Source: Crenothrix sp043729335 (lineage in GTDB: Bacteria > Pseudomonadota > Gammaproteobacteria > Methylococcales > Methylomonadaceae). From it: a stretch of 64,000 nucleotides of DNA. Every line of letters starts with the position of its first letter. Positions within the stretch are counted from its first letter, which is position 1. A program made the translations under genes and the position numbers. The stretch is from assembly GCF_043729335.1 (NCBI RefSeq), contig NZ_JAYTLQ010000034.1:7688-71687 (forward strand), read 5' to 3'. The notes under the pieces are model-generated. The model had not been told where the DNA came from. It saw only the letters and a program-made list of their open reading frames with translations, and did no database searches. Shown piece by piece: positions 18,743 through 28,204 of this stretch.

Positions 18743-19279
18743 ATGAAAAAACCGAGATTAGCATGGGCAATCACCGGCTCAGGCCATTATATAGAAGAAT
18801 GCCTGGCTTTTCTTTTAACCCTTGATGATGTTGACTTATACATTAGCCAAGCCGGCGAAGAAGTGCTCAAAATGTACGGTGTCGACCTCTCCGAGATCCG
18901 CGCCAAAATGCCGGTTTTCCGTGACAAAACCGCCTCATCACCACCGGTTGGGCATTTTTATAAAGGCTATTACCACACGTTTGTGATGGCACCAGCCACT
19001 TCCAACACCATTGCTAAATGCGTGTTAGGCATTGCGGATAACCTGGTTACTAACCTGTATTCACAGGCCGGCAAATGCAAAGTCCCCAGTATTGTCTACC
19101 CGTGTGACATAGCCCCCGAAATGGAAACCACTGCACCTGGCGGCAAAGTAATGGTCTACCCGCGTAAAATTGACCTGGAAGGTACCGACAAAATCCGCAG
19201 CTTTGAATACACCACAGTGGTCGAAAGCGTAGAGCAATTAATCAGCGCGGTGAACACACGCTTGCAATCCCTGCCATGA
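18743..19279 (+). CDS. Flavoprotein of methanopterin synthesis (dihydromethanopterin reductase DmrB-like)
   Basis: 178 residues of the flavin-binding HFCD/archaeoflavoprotein fold. The N-terminus LAWAITGSGHYIEECL forms the first phosphate-binding loop, APATSNTIAKCVLGIADNLVTN is the flavin loop region, and IVYPCDIAPE follows. Relatives in methanogens and methylotrophs reduce dihydromethanopterin to tetrahydromethanopterin or sit in that pathway. It is the first gene of a four-gene operon with 4-bp ATGA overlaps. The fold is secure; the exact reaction is inferred from the cluster. Confidence 0.78.
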   Translation: MKKPRLAWAITGSGHYIEECLAFLLTLDDVDLYISQAGEEVLKMYGVDLSEIRAKMPVFRDKTASSPPVGHFYKGYYHTFVMAPATSNTIAKCVLGIADNLVTNLYSQAGKCKVPSIVYPCDIAPEMETTAPGGKVMVYPRKIDLEGTDKIRSFEYTTVVESVEQLISAVNTRLQSLP

Positions 19280-20664
19280 GCGAACACGTCCTGTTTTTAA
19301 CCGGCAAGCTGGCCGAAAAACAACTGCGTAGCATACTGGAAAAAATTCAGCCGGAATTCACTTATACCGTGCATCAACTCGGCGTAAAAGTGGCTGCGTT
19401 AATGACTACCGATATGATTGCCCGGCGCTTGATCGATACTTTCGGTGCAACTCGCATCATATTACCGGGACGCTGCCGTGGCGATATCAATGCCTTGTCA
19501 CAACACTTGAATTTACCTGTAGAACGCGGCCCCGAAGAGCTGAAAGATTTGCCGATGTATTTTGGCAAAGCCGCGCATAAGTACGATTTAAGCCAATACA
19601 ACGTTAAAATCTTCGCAGAAATCGTTGATGCACCGCATATTAGCATCGAAGCAATACTTGAGAAGGCTAATTATTACCGGCGCAATGGCGCGGATGTTAT
19701 CGATATTGGCTGCCTACCCAGCACCGATTTTCCCCATCTGGAAGAAACTATCCAAGCTTTGAAGCAGGAAAGTTTTACGGTCAGCATTGATTCTCTGGAT
19801 GACAATGATTTACTCAAAGGCGGCAAAGCCGGTGCGGACTATATGCTCAGTCTGCACGAAGATAGCCTGTGGATTGCTGATGAAGTTGCCGCTACACCGA
19901 TATTAATTCCGCAAAAACACGAAGATTTGGCCTCGTTAAACCGGGCGATTGCTATTATGCAGGCCAAAAACCGCGATTTTATTGTTGATCCAATTCTTGA
20001 TCCCATTCATTTTGGCTTTACCCAATCCATCGTCCGTTATCATCAGGTTAGGCAGCAACATCCTGACATTAACATGATGCTGGGCGTGGGCAATATTACC
20101 GAACTCACCCATGCCGATACTGTGGGTATGAACACGCTGCTACTGGGCATCTGTTCGGAACTGAATATCAACAATATTTTAACCACCGAGGTCAGCAAGC
20201 ACGCCTGTCGCGCCGTTAAAGAAGCCGATGTGGCACGGCGCATTATGCACGCTGCCAAAGAGCAAAACACTTTACCCAAACATATCGATGCCAGCTTAAT
20301 GGCCTTGCACGAGCCTGCGCCCTTTCCTTATGCGTTTAACGAAATCAAGGAACTGGCCACGCAAATTACCGATCCTAGCTTTCGCATCCAAATCAGCCAG
20401 GAAGGCGTACACATTTTTAACCGCGATGGCTTGCACAGTGCCACCGATCCTTTTGATCTGTATCCACATTTAAACGTTAAAGACGACGGTGGCCATGCTT
20501 TTTATTTAGGCGTAGAACTGGCACGCGCCGAAATCGCCTGGCAACTGGGTAAGCGTTTTAACCAGGATCAGCCTTTAAACTGGGGTTGTGCAACCGATAG
20601 TACTGAACAAACTGTTGACCTACACGCCTTTAAACCGGCGGGAAGCACCTTAAAAAAGCCATGA
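19276..20664 (+). CDS. DHPS-like protein of tetrahydromethanopterin synthesis (DUF6513 type)
   Basis: 462 residues. An N-terminal region of about 120 residues (HVLFLTGKLAEKQLRSIL, RIILPGRCRGD) precedes a TIM-barrel related to dihydropteroate synthase: ADVIDIGCLPSTDFPH, FTVSIDSLD, DFIVDPILDPIHFGF and MLGVGNITELT. It is about 180 residues longer than FolP, which lies next door. Homologs occur in methylotroph C1-cofactor clusters and archaea and probably act on the methanopterin equivalent of the folate condensation; that role is inferred. It overlaps its neighbours by 4 bp at both ends. Confidence 0.8.
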   Translation: MSEHVLFLTGKLAEKQLRSILEKIQPEFTYTVHQLGVKVAALMTTDMIARRLIDTFGATRIILPGRCRGDINALSQHLNLPVERGPEELKDLPMYFGKAAHKYDLSQYNVKIFAEIVDAPHISIEAILEKANYYRRNGADVIDIGCLPSTDFPHLEETIQALKQESFTVSIDSLDDNDLLKGGKAGADYMLSLHEDSLWIADEVAATPILIPQKHEDLASLNRAIAIMQAKNRDFIVDPILDPIHFGFTQSIVRYHQVRQQHPDINMMLGVGNITELTHADTVGMNTLLLGICSELNINNILTTEVSKHACRAVKEADVARRIMHAAKEQNTLPKHIDASLMALHEPAPFPYAFNEIKELATQITDPSFRIQISQEGVHIFNRDGLHSATDPFDLYPHLNVKDDGGHAFYLGVELARAEIAWQLGKRFNQDQPLNWGCATDSTEQTVDLHAFKPAGSTLKKP

Positions 20665-21224
20665 TACAAGAAACCATAGTTAGCACACAAAACAAAAACG
20701 GTATCGTACATATTGCCCCAATGGGTATACATATCAGTGCCGATGAATTCATTATTCTACCGTTTAAGCCCTCCACCACACTGGATAATCTGTTAGAAAC
20801 TAACGTCGCTGTGCTTAATTACTGCACAGATGTACGGGTATTTGCCGGTTGCTTAACCGGTCGGCGCGATTGGCCCGTTAAAGATGCCGAACGCATCGAC
20901 GGTAAAGTCTTATCCTGTGCTTTGGCACATACTGAAGTTAAAGTGCTGCGTATAGAAGACGACGAGCTGCGCCCCAAACTCTATTGTCAGGCGGTACATA
21001 CGGTGAATCATGCACCGTTTACCGGTTTTAACCGCGCCCAGTATGCAGTGTTGGAAGCCGCTATTTTGGTCAGCAGATTACACATGCTGCCTATTGAAAA
21101 GCTTGATGCTGAGCTGACTTATTTACAAATCGGTATTGATAAAACTGCGGGCGCTCACGAATTTGAAGCTTGGGGCTGGTTGATGACCGTGGTAGATAAT
21201 TACAAAGCGACGCTAAATTTATGA
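20661..21224 (+). CDS. DUF447-family protein of the C1-cofactor cluster
   Basis: 187 residues, soluble. The first half (GIVHIAPMGIHISADEFIILPFKPSTTLDNLLE) resembles an FMN-binding split-barrel fold. The second half has the conserved FNRAQYAVLEAAILVSRLHMLP. The family is shared by methanogens and methylotrophs and consistently sits with methanopterin genes, but I know of no assigned reaction. The ATG overlaps the preceding stop (ATGA), and its own stop overlaps mfnB, so all four genes are translationally coupled. Confidence 0.78.
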   Translation: MIQETIVSTQNKNGIVHIAPMGIHISADEFIILPFKPSTTLDNLLETNVAVLNYCTDVRVFAGCLTGRRDWPVKDAERIDGKVLSCALAHTEVKVLRIEDDELRPKLYCQAVHTVNHAPFTGFNRAQYAVLEAAILVSRLHMLPIEKLDAELTYLQIGIDKTAGAHEFEAWGWLMTVVDNYKATLNL

Positions 21225-21895
21225 CAAAAATGCTCGCCAGCGTTAACAGCGTAGAGGAAGCCTTGCTGGTTTTACGAGAAAACGTTGATATTATTGACCT
21301 TAAACAACCCGCATTAGGCGCACTAGGTGCTTTGGAACTTGATGTGGTTCGAGCAATTGTCACTGCAATTGCTAAACGTCGGCCGGTGAGCGCCACTATT
21401 GGTGATTTGCCCATGCAAGCCGAGCTGATTTTCAACGCTGTACAGGCTATGGCAGAAACCGGCGTAGATTATATTAAAATCGGCTTCTTCCCTGATGCCA
21501 ATTGGCAAGCCACCATTGATAAATTATCATTATTAACGAAAAAAAACCACACGCTAATCGCCGTGTTGTTTGCCGATGGACAGCCTGATCTAAACGTCAT
21601 CTACGCGCTAAAACACGCAGGATTCAGCGGTGTTATGCTGGACACCATCGACAAAAAGCGGGGTTCATTAAACCAGGTTATGGCCAGTGAGACTATTCAT
21701 GACTTTGTTAGTTTGGCAAAAAATCAGCAGTTATTGTGCGGATTGGCAGGCTCGTTAACATTACAGAGTATTCCCGATTTATTAAATCATCAACCGGATT
21801 ATTTAGGTTTTAGAGGTGCATTATGCGAACAGCATAATAGAAGTGGACAGCTCAGCCAACACGCTATTAAACACATAAAATTAGCCATAACCTGA
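21221..21895 (+). CDS. mfnB: (5-formylfuran-3-yl)methyl phosphate synthase, methanofuran pathway
   Basis: 224-residue TIM barrel of the MfnB family. It makes the furan core of methanofuran from two glyceraldehyde-3-phosphate molecules. Lysines in characteristic places are present: Lys28 in DLKQPALGALGA, Lys86 in DYIKIGFF, and Asp141/Lys145 in MLDTIDKK. The spacing matches the catalytic residues I recall for the Methanocaldococcus enzyme. Bacterial methylotrophs use a methanofuran analogue in the formyltransferase/hydrolase complex. Last gene of the four with 4-bp overlaps. Confidence 0.88.
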   Translation: MTKMLASVNSVEEALLVLRENVDIIDLKQPALGALGALELDVVRAIVTAIAKRRPVSATIGDLPMQAELIFNAVQAMAETGVDYIKIGFFPDANWQATIDKLSLLTKKNHTLIAVLFADGQPDLNVIYALKHAGFSGVMLDTIDKKRGSLNQVMASETIHDFVSLAKNQQLLCGLAGSLTLQSIPDLLNHQPDYLGFRGALCEQHNRSGQLSQHAIKHIKLAIT

Positions 21896-24483
21896 TGTTA
21901 ATGAGGACTCGCTTCTTAATAATGCGTGCAGCAAAATACCTGTTGTTAATCGGGTTGCTGGCTGGCGTTTATTTTGTTTTCGGTTTGCTAGGATTATTGC
22001 TTAAAGTTGCGCCCAGTGTAACAGGCGCCATCTGGCCACCCGCCGGCATAGCCTTGGCCGCAATATTGCTGGCGGGTAATAAAGTCTGGCCCAGTATTTT
22101 TATAGGCCAGCTTGGGATTATTATCTGGCAACTTGGTTTTAATGACGCTGCCATTAACACTGCCTGGGTAACAGGATTAGGCGCTTGCGCCTGTTCGCTT
22201 ACCGGCGCTTTTGCTATTCGCCGTTTTATTGGTTTTCCCACGTCCTTAACAACCGATAAAAATATTTTAATCTTTATGTTGCTGGGTGGCTTATTAAGCT
22301 GCGCTATACCGGCATCAACTAACACTTTGTACCTAAACATTACCAACCAGATCCGCTTGCCTGACATTCCGCTTACCTGGCTCAGCCTGTGGATAAAAGA
22401 TACGCTAGGGGTGTTGATATTTACGCCACTGGCACTGATTATATTTGCCGAACCTAGGAAAATCTGGTTGAAACGTCGCTATTCTGTCGGCTTACCCGTG
22501 CTTATTACCTTTGCGTTAGTGGCAGTGTTCTTTTTTTACACTAAAAAAATTGAGCATCAACAACATCAACAACAGCTCAAAGATCAATCAATGAGCCTAT
22601 TTAAAGCTTTTAAAAGTCGCATCGAAGGTCATCTACAGGCAATTAATGCCAGTCGATTATTTATTGAAAGCACTAAAATCGTCAATGACACCAGTTTTTC
22701 ATTGTTTACTAAAGGCACGTTATCACCGTTTAAAGAGATTGAGGCGATACGCTGGTTAAGCTACCCAGCATCTGGCATCGGTATTATTAAATTCACTTCA
22801 ATCCTCAATAAAATGCCCTCCGAAAACGCTGATCCTTCTATTACCGGCACTGAAAATTTTTTGAATTTAATCAACGGTAATATATCGTTACAGGACGACG
22901 TGGTACGTATTGCCATTAAAAATGACAAAATTATTTTCATTAACCCGGTTTTTTCATTAAAAAGTCCCGACAAAAACTTACTCGGCGTTCTTGCTACCAC
23001 TGTTTCTATTCAAGAACTTATCGAACAAGTATTTAAGAATACGGATGCTAATGAATTTTTTTTTACCATTAGCATTTTTAATCCCACATTAACCAATCAA
23101 ATCACTGTTTATTCCAATGTAGAAGGCCATCAAGTGGATGTTTATCAGAAATATCATTTAATGATTGATAATAACCAACACTGGCAAATCAGTTTTTATC
23201 ATGATTGGATTGCCGAAAAAAACCGTATTCACTGGACAATATGGGGCATTTTATTGAGTGGTTTATTATTTACCAGCCTACTCGCCATAGGGCTGTTGAT
23301 GTTAACAGGACGACATTTCCGCTCTGAATTTATCATTGAGGAGCGTACCACGGCTTTGTTGCAGGCTAAAAACACCGCTGAAAAAGCCAACCAGGCTAAA
23401 AGTCAATTTTTGGCTAAAATAAGCCACGAGCTGCGCACACCGTTGAATGGCATATTAGGCTTCTCGCAGTTATTACAAAATAAATCGTCGCTTGCTGTGG
23501 AAGATAAAAAGCAAATCAATATTATTAAGCAATGCGGCGACAGTTTGTTGGCACTGATTACCGATATACTGGACATTGCCTCCATTGAATCTAAACAAAT
23601 TAAAAAAGAAATCAGTGATTTTAACTTTGAAACCCTATTGGCCAATATTATCGCCATGTTCAGGCTACAGCTGGATGAAAAAAAACTCAAATTAACAATT
23701 TGTAACGCCATTATTCCGCATTCTTTTCAGGGCGACAAAAAACACATACAGCAAGTTATTGTTAACCTATTGAGTAATGCCATTAAATACACTGATCAAG
23801 GCAAAATTATCATTAGCTTCAATTATCAAAATGGCAATTTAAGCTTTTCAATTGAAGACACGGGTTGCGGTATTGCGCAAAAAGATCTCCAGCAAATTTT
23901 TTCGCCCTTTGTGCAAATTAATGCGCCTTCTTTAATAAGGGAAGGCGTAGGTCTAGGGCTTGCAATTACCCGCGAGCTGGTCACGTTAATGAGCGGAAAA
24001 TTACTGGTCACCAGTAAACCCGGTATAGGTAGCATCTTTTCTGTGACCTTGCCGCTGCCGATTAGCGAAAAAGTGGCTCCATCGCCGTCCCAACCCATAA
24101 CTCGCAATAAATCGGAAAACACCACGCTAAAACGCATACTGATTGCCGATGATAATGAAATTAATCTATTACTCTTGAGCAACATGCTGGAATTACAAGG
24201 CTGTACAGTTGATTCGGCCAATAATGGCCGGGAGGCTCTGCAATTAATTAAAAACCACAGCTATCAAATGGCGCTTATCGATCTCAACATGCCGGTGATG
24301 ACCGGTATCCAGTTGATTAAAATACTCAGAAGCCGGCATAATCGGCTCAAAATAGCCGCTATCAGTGCCTATGCCGATCAAGATAAAATCAATGAGGCTC
24401 TGGATGCAGGCTTTGATTATTATCTTACTAAACCTATTGATAGCCATCAGCTCAATAACTTAATACATTCCCTACACACTTAA
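21895..24483 (+). CDS. Hybrid sensor histidine kinase (MASE1-CHASE-HisKA-HATPase-REC)
   Basis: 862 residues. An N-terminal multi-helix MASE1-like membrane sensor (about 12-200) is followed by a periplasmic CHASE-like region (about 225-440) and a last helix. The HisKA box SHELRTPLNG has phospho-acceptor His511. The ATPase domain has the N box (VNLLSNAIKYT), G1 (DTGCGI) and G2 (GVGLGLAI). The receiver has acidic pocket ADDNE and phospho-acceptor Asp796 in IDLNMP. There is no DNA-binding output. Its ATG overlaps the mfnB stop by 1 bp, so it is translationally linked to the cofactor operon; its signal is unknown. Confidence 0.88.
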   Translation: MLMRTRFLIMRAAKYLLLIGLLAGVYFVFGLLGLLLKVAPSVTGAIWPPAGIALAAILLAGNKVWPSIFIGQLGIIIWQLGFNDAAINTAWVTGLGACACSLTGAFAIRRFIGFPTSLTTDKNILIFMLLGGLLSCAIPASTNTLYLNITNQIRLPDIPLTWLSLWIKDTLGVLIFTPLALIIFAEPRKIWLKRRYSVGLPVLITFALVAVFFFYTKKIEHQQHQQQLKDQSMSLFKAFKSRIEGHLQAINASRLFIESTKIVNDTSFSLFTKGTLSPFKEIEAIRWLSYPASGIGIIKFTSILNKMPSENADPSITGTENFLNLINGNISLQDDVVRIAIKNDKIIFINPVFSLKSPDKNLLGVLATTVSIQELIEQVFKNTDANEFFFTISIFNPTLTNQITVYSNVEGHQVDVYQKYHLMIDNNQHWQISFYHDWIAEKNRIHWTIWGILLSGLLFTSLLAIGLLMLTGRHFRSEFIIEERTTALLQAKNTAEKANQAKSQFLAKISHELRTPLNGILGFSQLLQNKSSLAVEDKKQINIIKQCGDSLLALITDILDIASIESKQIKKEISDFNFETLLANIIAMFRLQLDEKKLKLTICNAIIPHSFQGDKKHIQQVIVNLLSNAIKYTDQGKIIISFNYQNGNLSFSIEDTGCGIAQKDLQQIFSPFVQINAPSLIREGVGLGLAITRELVTLMSGKLLVTSKPGIGSIFSVTLPLPISEKVAPSPSQPITRNKSENTTLKRILIADDNEINLLLLSNMLELQGCTVDSANNGREALQLIKNHSYQMALIDLNMPVMTGIQLIKILRSRHNRLKIAAISAYADQDKINEALDAGFDYYLTKPIDSHQLNNLIHSLHT

Positions 24484-24538
24484 ACTATTACACAGCAATG
24501 CAATTGTATTTTGAGACTCAATATGTGCGTTAATTTTG

Positions 24539-24547
24539 TGTTATGCT
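24539..24547 (+). promoter_or_regulatory. Possible extended -10 promoter of the trp-acc operon
   Basis: TGTTATGCT at 24539-24547 fits TGn-TATnnT, 39 bp before the trpF ATG. There is no good -35 at 16-18 bp. Confidence 0.4.
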
Positions 24548-24585
24548 ACTGAGTTAGCTTTTTAAAAAAATTCACATATCACTTT

Positions 24586-25218
24586 ATGCGAACTCGCGTT
24601 AAAATTTGCGGCTTTACTCGTGTTGACGATGCAGTCTACGCCGCTTATGCTGGGGTTGATGCCATAGGCCTGGTGTTTTATCCACCTAGTCCACGTCATG
24701 TCAATATCGACACAGCCATCAAAATCGTCAAAGCATTACCGGCTTTTGTTACTGTGGTAGCGCTTTTTGTCGACGAACAAGAAAACGTTATCAGGGAAGT
24801 TTTGCGTCATGTGCCTATCGATTGTTTGCAGTTTCACGGTAATGAATCGGCAGCGACTTGCAGAATCTATAACAAACGTTATATCAAAGCAGTAAGCATG
24901 CAGCAAGACACCGACATTTCAGCACTGGCCGCACACTACCACGATGCCGCAGGATTATTGCTGGATACCTATCATCCAGGCGCGAAAGGCGGTACCGGAC
25001 ATCAATTTGATTGGTCATTGATTCCTAAGCTGCGTCCTTTGCCTATTATACTAGCCGGTGGCCTGGATGCCGATAACGCACGCCTAGCCGTACATACCGT
25101 CAGGCCTTATGCGTTAGATGTGAGCAGTGGCGTAGAATCTCAAAAAGGTATTAAAGACCAACTTAAAACCAGCGCATTTTTAAAAGAAGTTATTGAGGGT
25201 GATAAAATAATAGTATGA
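24586..25218 (+). CDS. trpF: Phosphoribosylanthranilate isomerase
   Basis: 210 residues, a stand-alone TrpF barrel. The catalytic Cys8 is in KICGFTR and the general-acid Asp is in LLLDTYHPGAKGGTG. GLVFYPPSPRHV and ILAGGLDADNA are family signatures. It isomerises N-(5-phosphoribosyl)anthranilate in tryptophan synthesis. trpB overlaps its end by 4 bp (ATGA). Confidence 0.96.
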   Translation: MRTRVKICGFTRVDDAVYAAYAGVDAIGLVFYPPSPRHVNIDTAIKIVKALPAFVTVVALFVDEQENVIREVLRHVPIDCLQFHGNESAATCRIYNKRYIKAVSMQQDTDISALAAHYHDAAGLLLDTYHPGAKGGTGHQFDWSLIPKLRPLPIILAGGLDADNARLAVHTVRPYALDVSSGVESQKGIKDQLKTSAFLKEVIEGDKIIV

Positions 25219-26417
25219 CAGAAAAATATAATATGCCCGATGACCGGGGGCACTTTGGCAACTACGGCGGAATATTTGTTGCAGAAACGTTAATACCCCC
25301 TATTGAGGAATTAAACGAGGCGTACCAACGTTATCTAAAAGATCCTGAGTTTATTGCCGAACTGAGTGCTGATTTAAAAAATTACGTGGGACGACCCTCG
25401 CCCTTATATCATGCTGAACGCTGGAGTCGCCACTTAGGTGGCGCACAAGTTTATTTAAAGCGCGAAGACTTGAATCATACCGGCGCCCATAAAGTCAATA
25501 ATACCGTCGGCCAGGCTTTATTAGCCAAACGCATGGGTAAAACCCGCATTATTGCCGAAACCGGCGCAGGTCAACACGGTGTGGCTACGGCAACCGTGGC
25601 CGCAAGATTAGGCTTGGAATGCGTAGTTTATATGGGCTCTGTTGATGTTGCCCGTCAAGCCTTAAATGTTTATCGCATGAAATTGCTGGGGGCTACTGTA
25701 GTTTCGGTTGAATCAGGTTCAAAAACCTTAAAAGATGCACTCAACGAAGCCCTGCGTGACTGGGTTACTAATGTCGACAATACCTTCTATATTATTGGCA
25801 CAGTTGCAGGCCCGCACCCCTACCCTGCAATGGTCAGAGATTTTCAAACTGTCATTGGCCATGAAGCCAAGCAGCAATGTCTGGAAGCAACCGGCCGTTT
25901 ACCCGATGCACTGGTGGCATGCGTGGGTGGTGGCTCCAATGCCATTGGCCTGTTCCATCCTTTTATTGATGATCCCTCAGTTGCCATGTACGGTGTAGAA
26001 GCGGCTGGCGATGGCATTGAAACAGGCCGCCATTCAGCGCCTTTATCTGCGGGAAAGCCGGGCGTATTACACGGCAATCGCACCTATTTAATGTCCGATG
26101 AAGACGGCGAAATCATCGAAACGCATTCAATTTCAGCAGGCCTTGATTATCCAGGCGTAGGCCCAGAGCATTCCTGGCTAAAAGACTCGGGGCGTGCTCA
26201 TTACGTAAGCGTTACCGATACTGAGGCAATGGGCGGCTTTCATGCCCTCACTAAAATGGAAGGCATTATTCCTGCCCTGGAATCCAGCCACGCCCTCGCC
26301 TATACCATGAAACTTGCTCCGACTATGAAAAAAGACGACATCATCATCATAAATCTATCAGGTCGTGGCGATAAAGACATGCATACCATCGCTCAGCGTG
26401 AAGGAATAGAATTATGA
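25215..26417 (+). CDS. trpB: Tryptophan synthase beta chain
   Basis: 400 residues. The PLP lysine is Lys93 in NHTGAHKVNN, the phosphate-binding loop is GGGSNAIG, and GAGQHGVA is the substrate loop. It condenses indole with serine in complex with TrpA, whose ATG overlaps its stop by 4 bp. Length and motifs are those of the TrpB1 type that works with TrpA. Confidence 0.97.
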   Translation: MTEKYNMPDDRGHFGNYGGIFVAETLIPPIEELNEAYQRYLKDPEFIAELSADLKNYVGRPSPLYHAERWSRHLGGAQVYLKREDLNHTGAHKVNNTVGQALLAKRMGKTRIIAETGAGQHGVATATVAARLGLECVVYMGSVDVARQALNVYRMKLLGATVVSVESGSKTLKDALNEALRDWVTNVDNTFYIIGTVAGPHPYPAMVRDFQTVIGHEAKQQCLEATGRLPDALVACVGGGSNAIGLFHPFIDDPSVAMYGVEAAGDGIETGRHSAPLSAGKPGVLHGNRTYLMSDEDGEIIETHSISAGLDYPGVGPEHSWLKDSGRAHYVSVTDTEAMGGFHALTKMEGIIPALESSHALAYTMKLAPTMKKDDIIIINLSGRGDKDMHTIAQREGIEL

Positions 26418-27217
26418 GCCGATTAGCTGCCACCTTCGAAGTCTTAGCTAAAATAGGCCGTAAAGCATTGATTCCTTTTATTACCACCGGCGATCCTAAT
26501 CCCGAATTTACCCTGCCGCTTATGCACGCCATGGTCGAAGCCGGTGTCGATATCATCGAATTAGGTATCCCTTTTTCTGATCCTATGGCTGATGGCCCGG
26601 TTATTCAACGTGCCAGCGAGCGCGCGCTTGCCCATAAAATGAGCCTGCGCCGTGTTTTGGCACTTGCTGCAGAATTCAGAAAAACCGATCAAAAAACGCC
26701 GATTGTACTAATGGGTTATGTGAATCCCATTGAAATTATGGGCTACGAAAGTTTCGCCAACGCAGCCAAACTGGCTGATATTGACGGCGTTCTTACGGTT
26801 GACTTACCCCCCGAAGAAGCGACTGAATACGGTGCTTTATTGAAAGCCCGTGGCATTGACCCGATTTTTCTGCTCGCGCCCAATAGCACAGATGAGCGTA
26901 TCCAGAAAATGGATGCGCTGGGCAGCGGCTATCTTTATTATGTCTCCCTAAAAGGTGTGACCGGTGCAGGGCATTTAAATATTGCCGATGTGGAAGCCAA
27001 ACTCCAGCAAATAAGAGCCAATACCCGCTTACCGATTGCAATTGGTTTTGGTGTTAAAGATGCCGCTATGGCCAAAACCCTTGCCAGTGTGGGTGATGGC
27101 GTGGTGATTGGTAGTGCACTTATCAGCAAAATAGAAGCGAATCTGGGCAATCTAGACACTGCCAAACATGACATTATTGAATTATTAGCCGCCATGCGAC
27201 TAGCAATGGATGCTTAA
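26414..27217 (+). CDS. trpA: Tryptophan synthase alpha chain
   Basis: 267 residues. Catalytic Glu49 (IIELGIPFSD) and Asp60 (MADGP) are at the same positions as in the E. coli enzyme. GFGVKDAA and VIGSAL form the phosphate pocket. It splits indole-3-glycerol phosphate and channels indole to TrpB. The gene overlaps trpB and is 21 bp from accD, so tryptophan and fatty-acid genes probably share a transcript. Confidence 0.97.
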   Translation: MSRLAATFEVLAKIGRKALIPFITTGDPNPEFTLPLMHAMVEAGVDIIELGIPFSDPMADGPVIQRASERALAHKMSLRRVLALAAEFRKTDQKTPIVLMGYVNPIEIMGYESFANAAKLADIDGVLTVDLPPEEATEYGALLKARGIDPIFLLAPNSTDERIQKMDALGSGYLYYVSLKGVTGAGHLNIADVEAKLQQIRANTRLPIAIGFGVKDAAMAKTLASVGDGVVIGSALISKIEANLGNLDTAKHDIIELLAAMRLAMDA

Positions 27218-27238
27218 TCCAACGAGCGGAGACATAAA

Positions 27239-28204
27239 ATGAGTTGGTTTGAAAAATTAATCCCATCAACAATCAGAACCGAACGCTCGAATAAAAAAGG
27301 CGCGGTTCCCGAAGGCTTGTGGAACAAATGCCCTTGTTGTAGTGCTATTTTGTATAACGCTGAACTTGAAAAAAACTACAGTGTCTGCCCTAAGTGTGAA
27401 CACCACATGCGTATTCCAGCGAGAATACGCCTGGAAATGTTTCTGGATGAAGAGGGTCGTGAAGAAATTGCCAAACACGTAAAACCGGTTGACCCGTTAA
27501 AATTCAAAGACAGCAAAAAATACAAAGATCGCATTACTGCCGCTCAAAAACAAACCAAAGAAAATGACGCGCTGGTCGTGATGAAAGGCCAGTTACACGG
27601 GCAAGATATTGTGGCGGCGGCATTTGACTTTGATTTTATGGGCGGCTCTATGGGCTCGGTAGTCGGAGAAAAATTCATCCGTGGTGTCAATAAAAGCCTG
27701 GAATTAAATGCACCCTTTATCGTGTTTACTGCCAGCGGCGGTGCGCGTATGCAGGAGTCCTTGTTTTCGTTGTTTCAAATGGCCAAAACCAGCGCCGCGC
27801 TAAGTCGCCTTTCTCAAGCCGGCCTGCCTTACATCTCCTTTATGACCGATCCAACAATGGGCGGTGTTTCGGCCAGCTTGGCCATGTTAGGCGATATTAA
27901 TGTCGCAGAGCCTAATGCGTTAATTGGCTTTGCAGGCCCCAGAGTCATTGAACAAACTGTACGCGAAAAATTGCCGGAAGGCTTTCAACGTAGTGAGTTT
28001 TTGCAAGAGCATGGCGCTATCGACATGATTATCGACCGCCGCCAAATGCGTGATAAAATTGCCAGCTTAATGTCTTTGCTCATGTCAGGCCGCCCCGTTC
28101 AGTCTATTGTTGAAATAAAAGATGCCATTGAACCCGATGAACAAGGGATTGATCTCGAAAATAGTGATGCGGAAATTCAGGAACCTGTTATCGATTCCGA
28201 TTGA
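27239..28204 (+). CDS. accD: Acetyl-CoA carboxylase carboxyltransferase subunit beta
   Basis: 321 residues. The N-terminal zinc ribbon has Cys31, Cys34, Cys50 and Cys53 (CPCC, CPKC). The carboxyltransferase domain follows with DFDFMGGSMGSVVGEK, TASGGARMQE and DPTMGGVSAS. With AccA it moves carboxyl from biotin to acetyl-CoA, the first step of fatty-acid synthesis. GGAGA precedes the ATG. The C-terminal tail after about residue 290 is acidic and less conserved. Confidence 0.97.
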   Translation: MSWFEKLIPSTIRTERSNKKGAVPEGLWNKCPCCSAILYNAELEKNYSVCPKCEHHMRIPARIRLEMFLDEEGREEIAKHVKPVDPLKFKDSKKYKDRITAAQKQTKENDALVVMKGQLHGQDIVAAAFDFDFMGGSMGSVVGEKFIRGVNKSLELNAPFIVFTASGGARMQESLFSLFQMAKTSAALSRLSQAGLPYISFMTDPTMGGVSASLAMLGDINVAEPNALIGFAGPRVIEQTVREKLPEGFQRSEFLQEHGAIDMIIDRRQMRDKIASLMSLLMSGRPVQSIVEIKDAIEPDEQGIDLENSDAEIQEPVIDSD

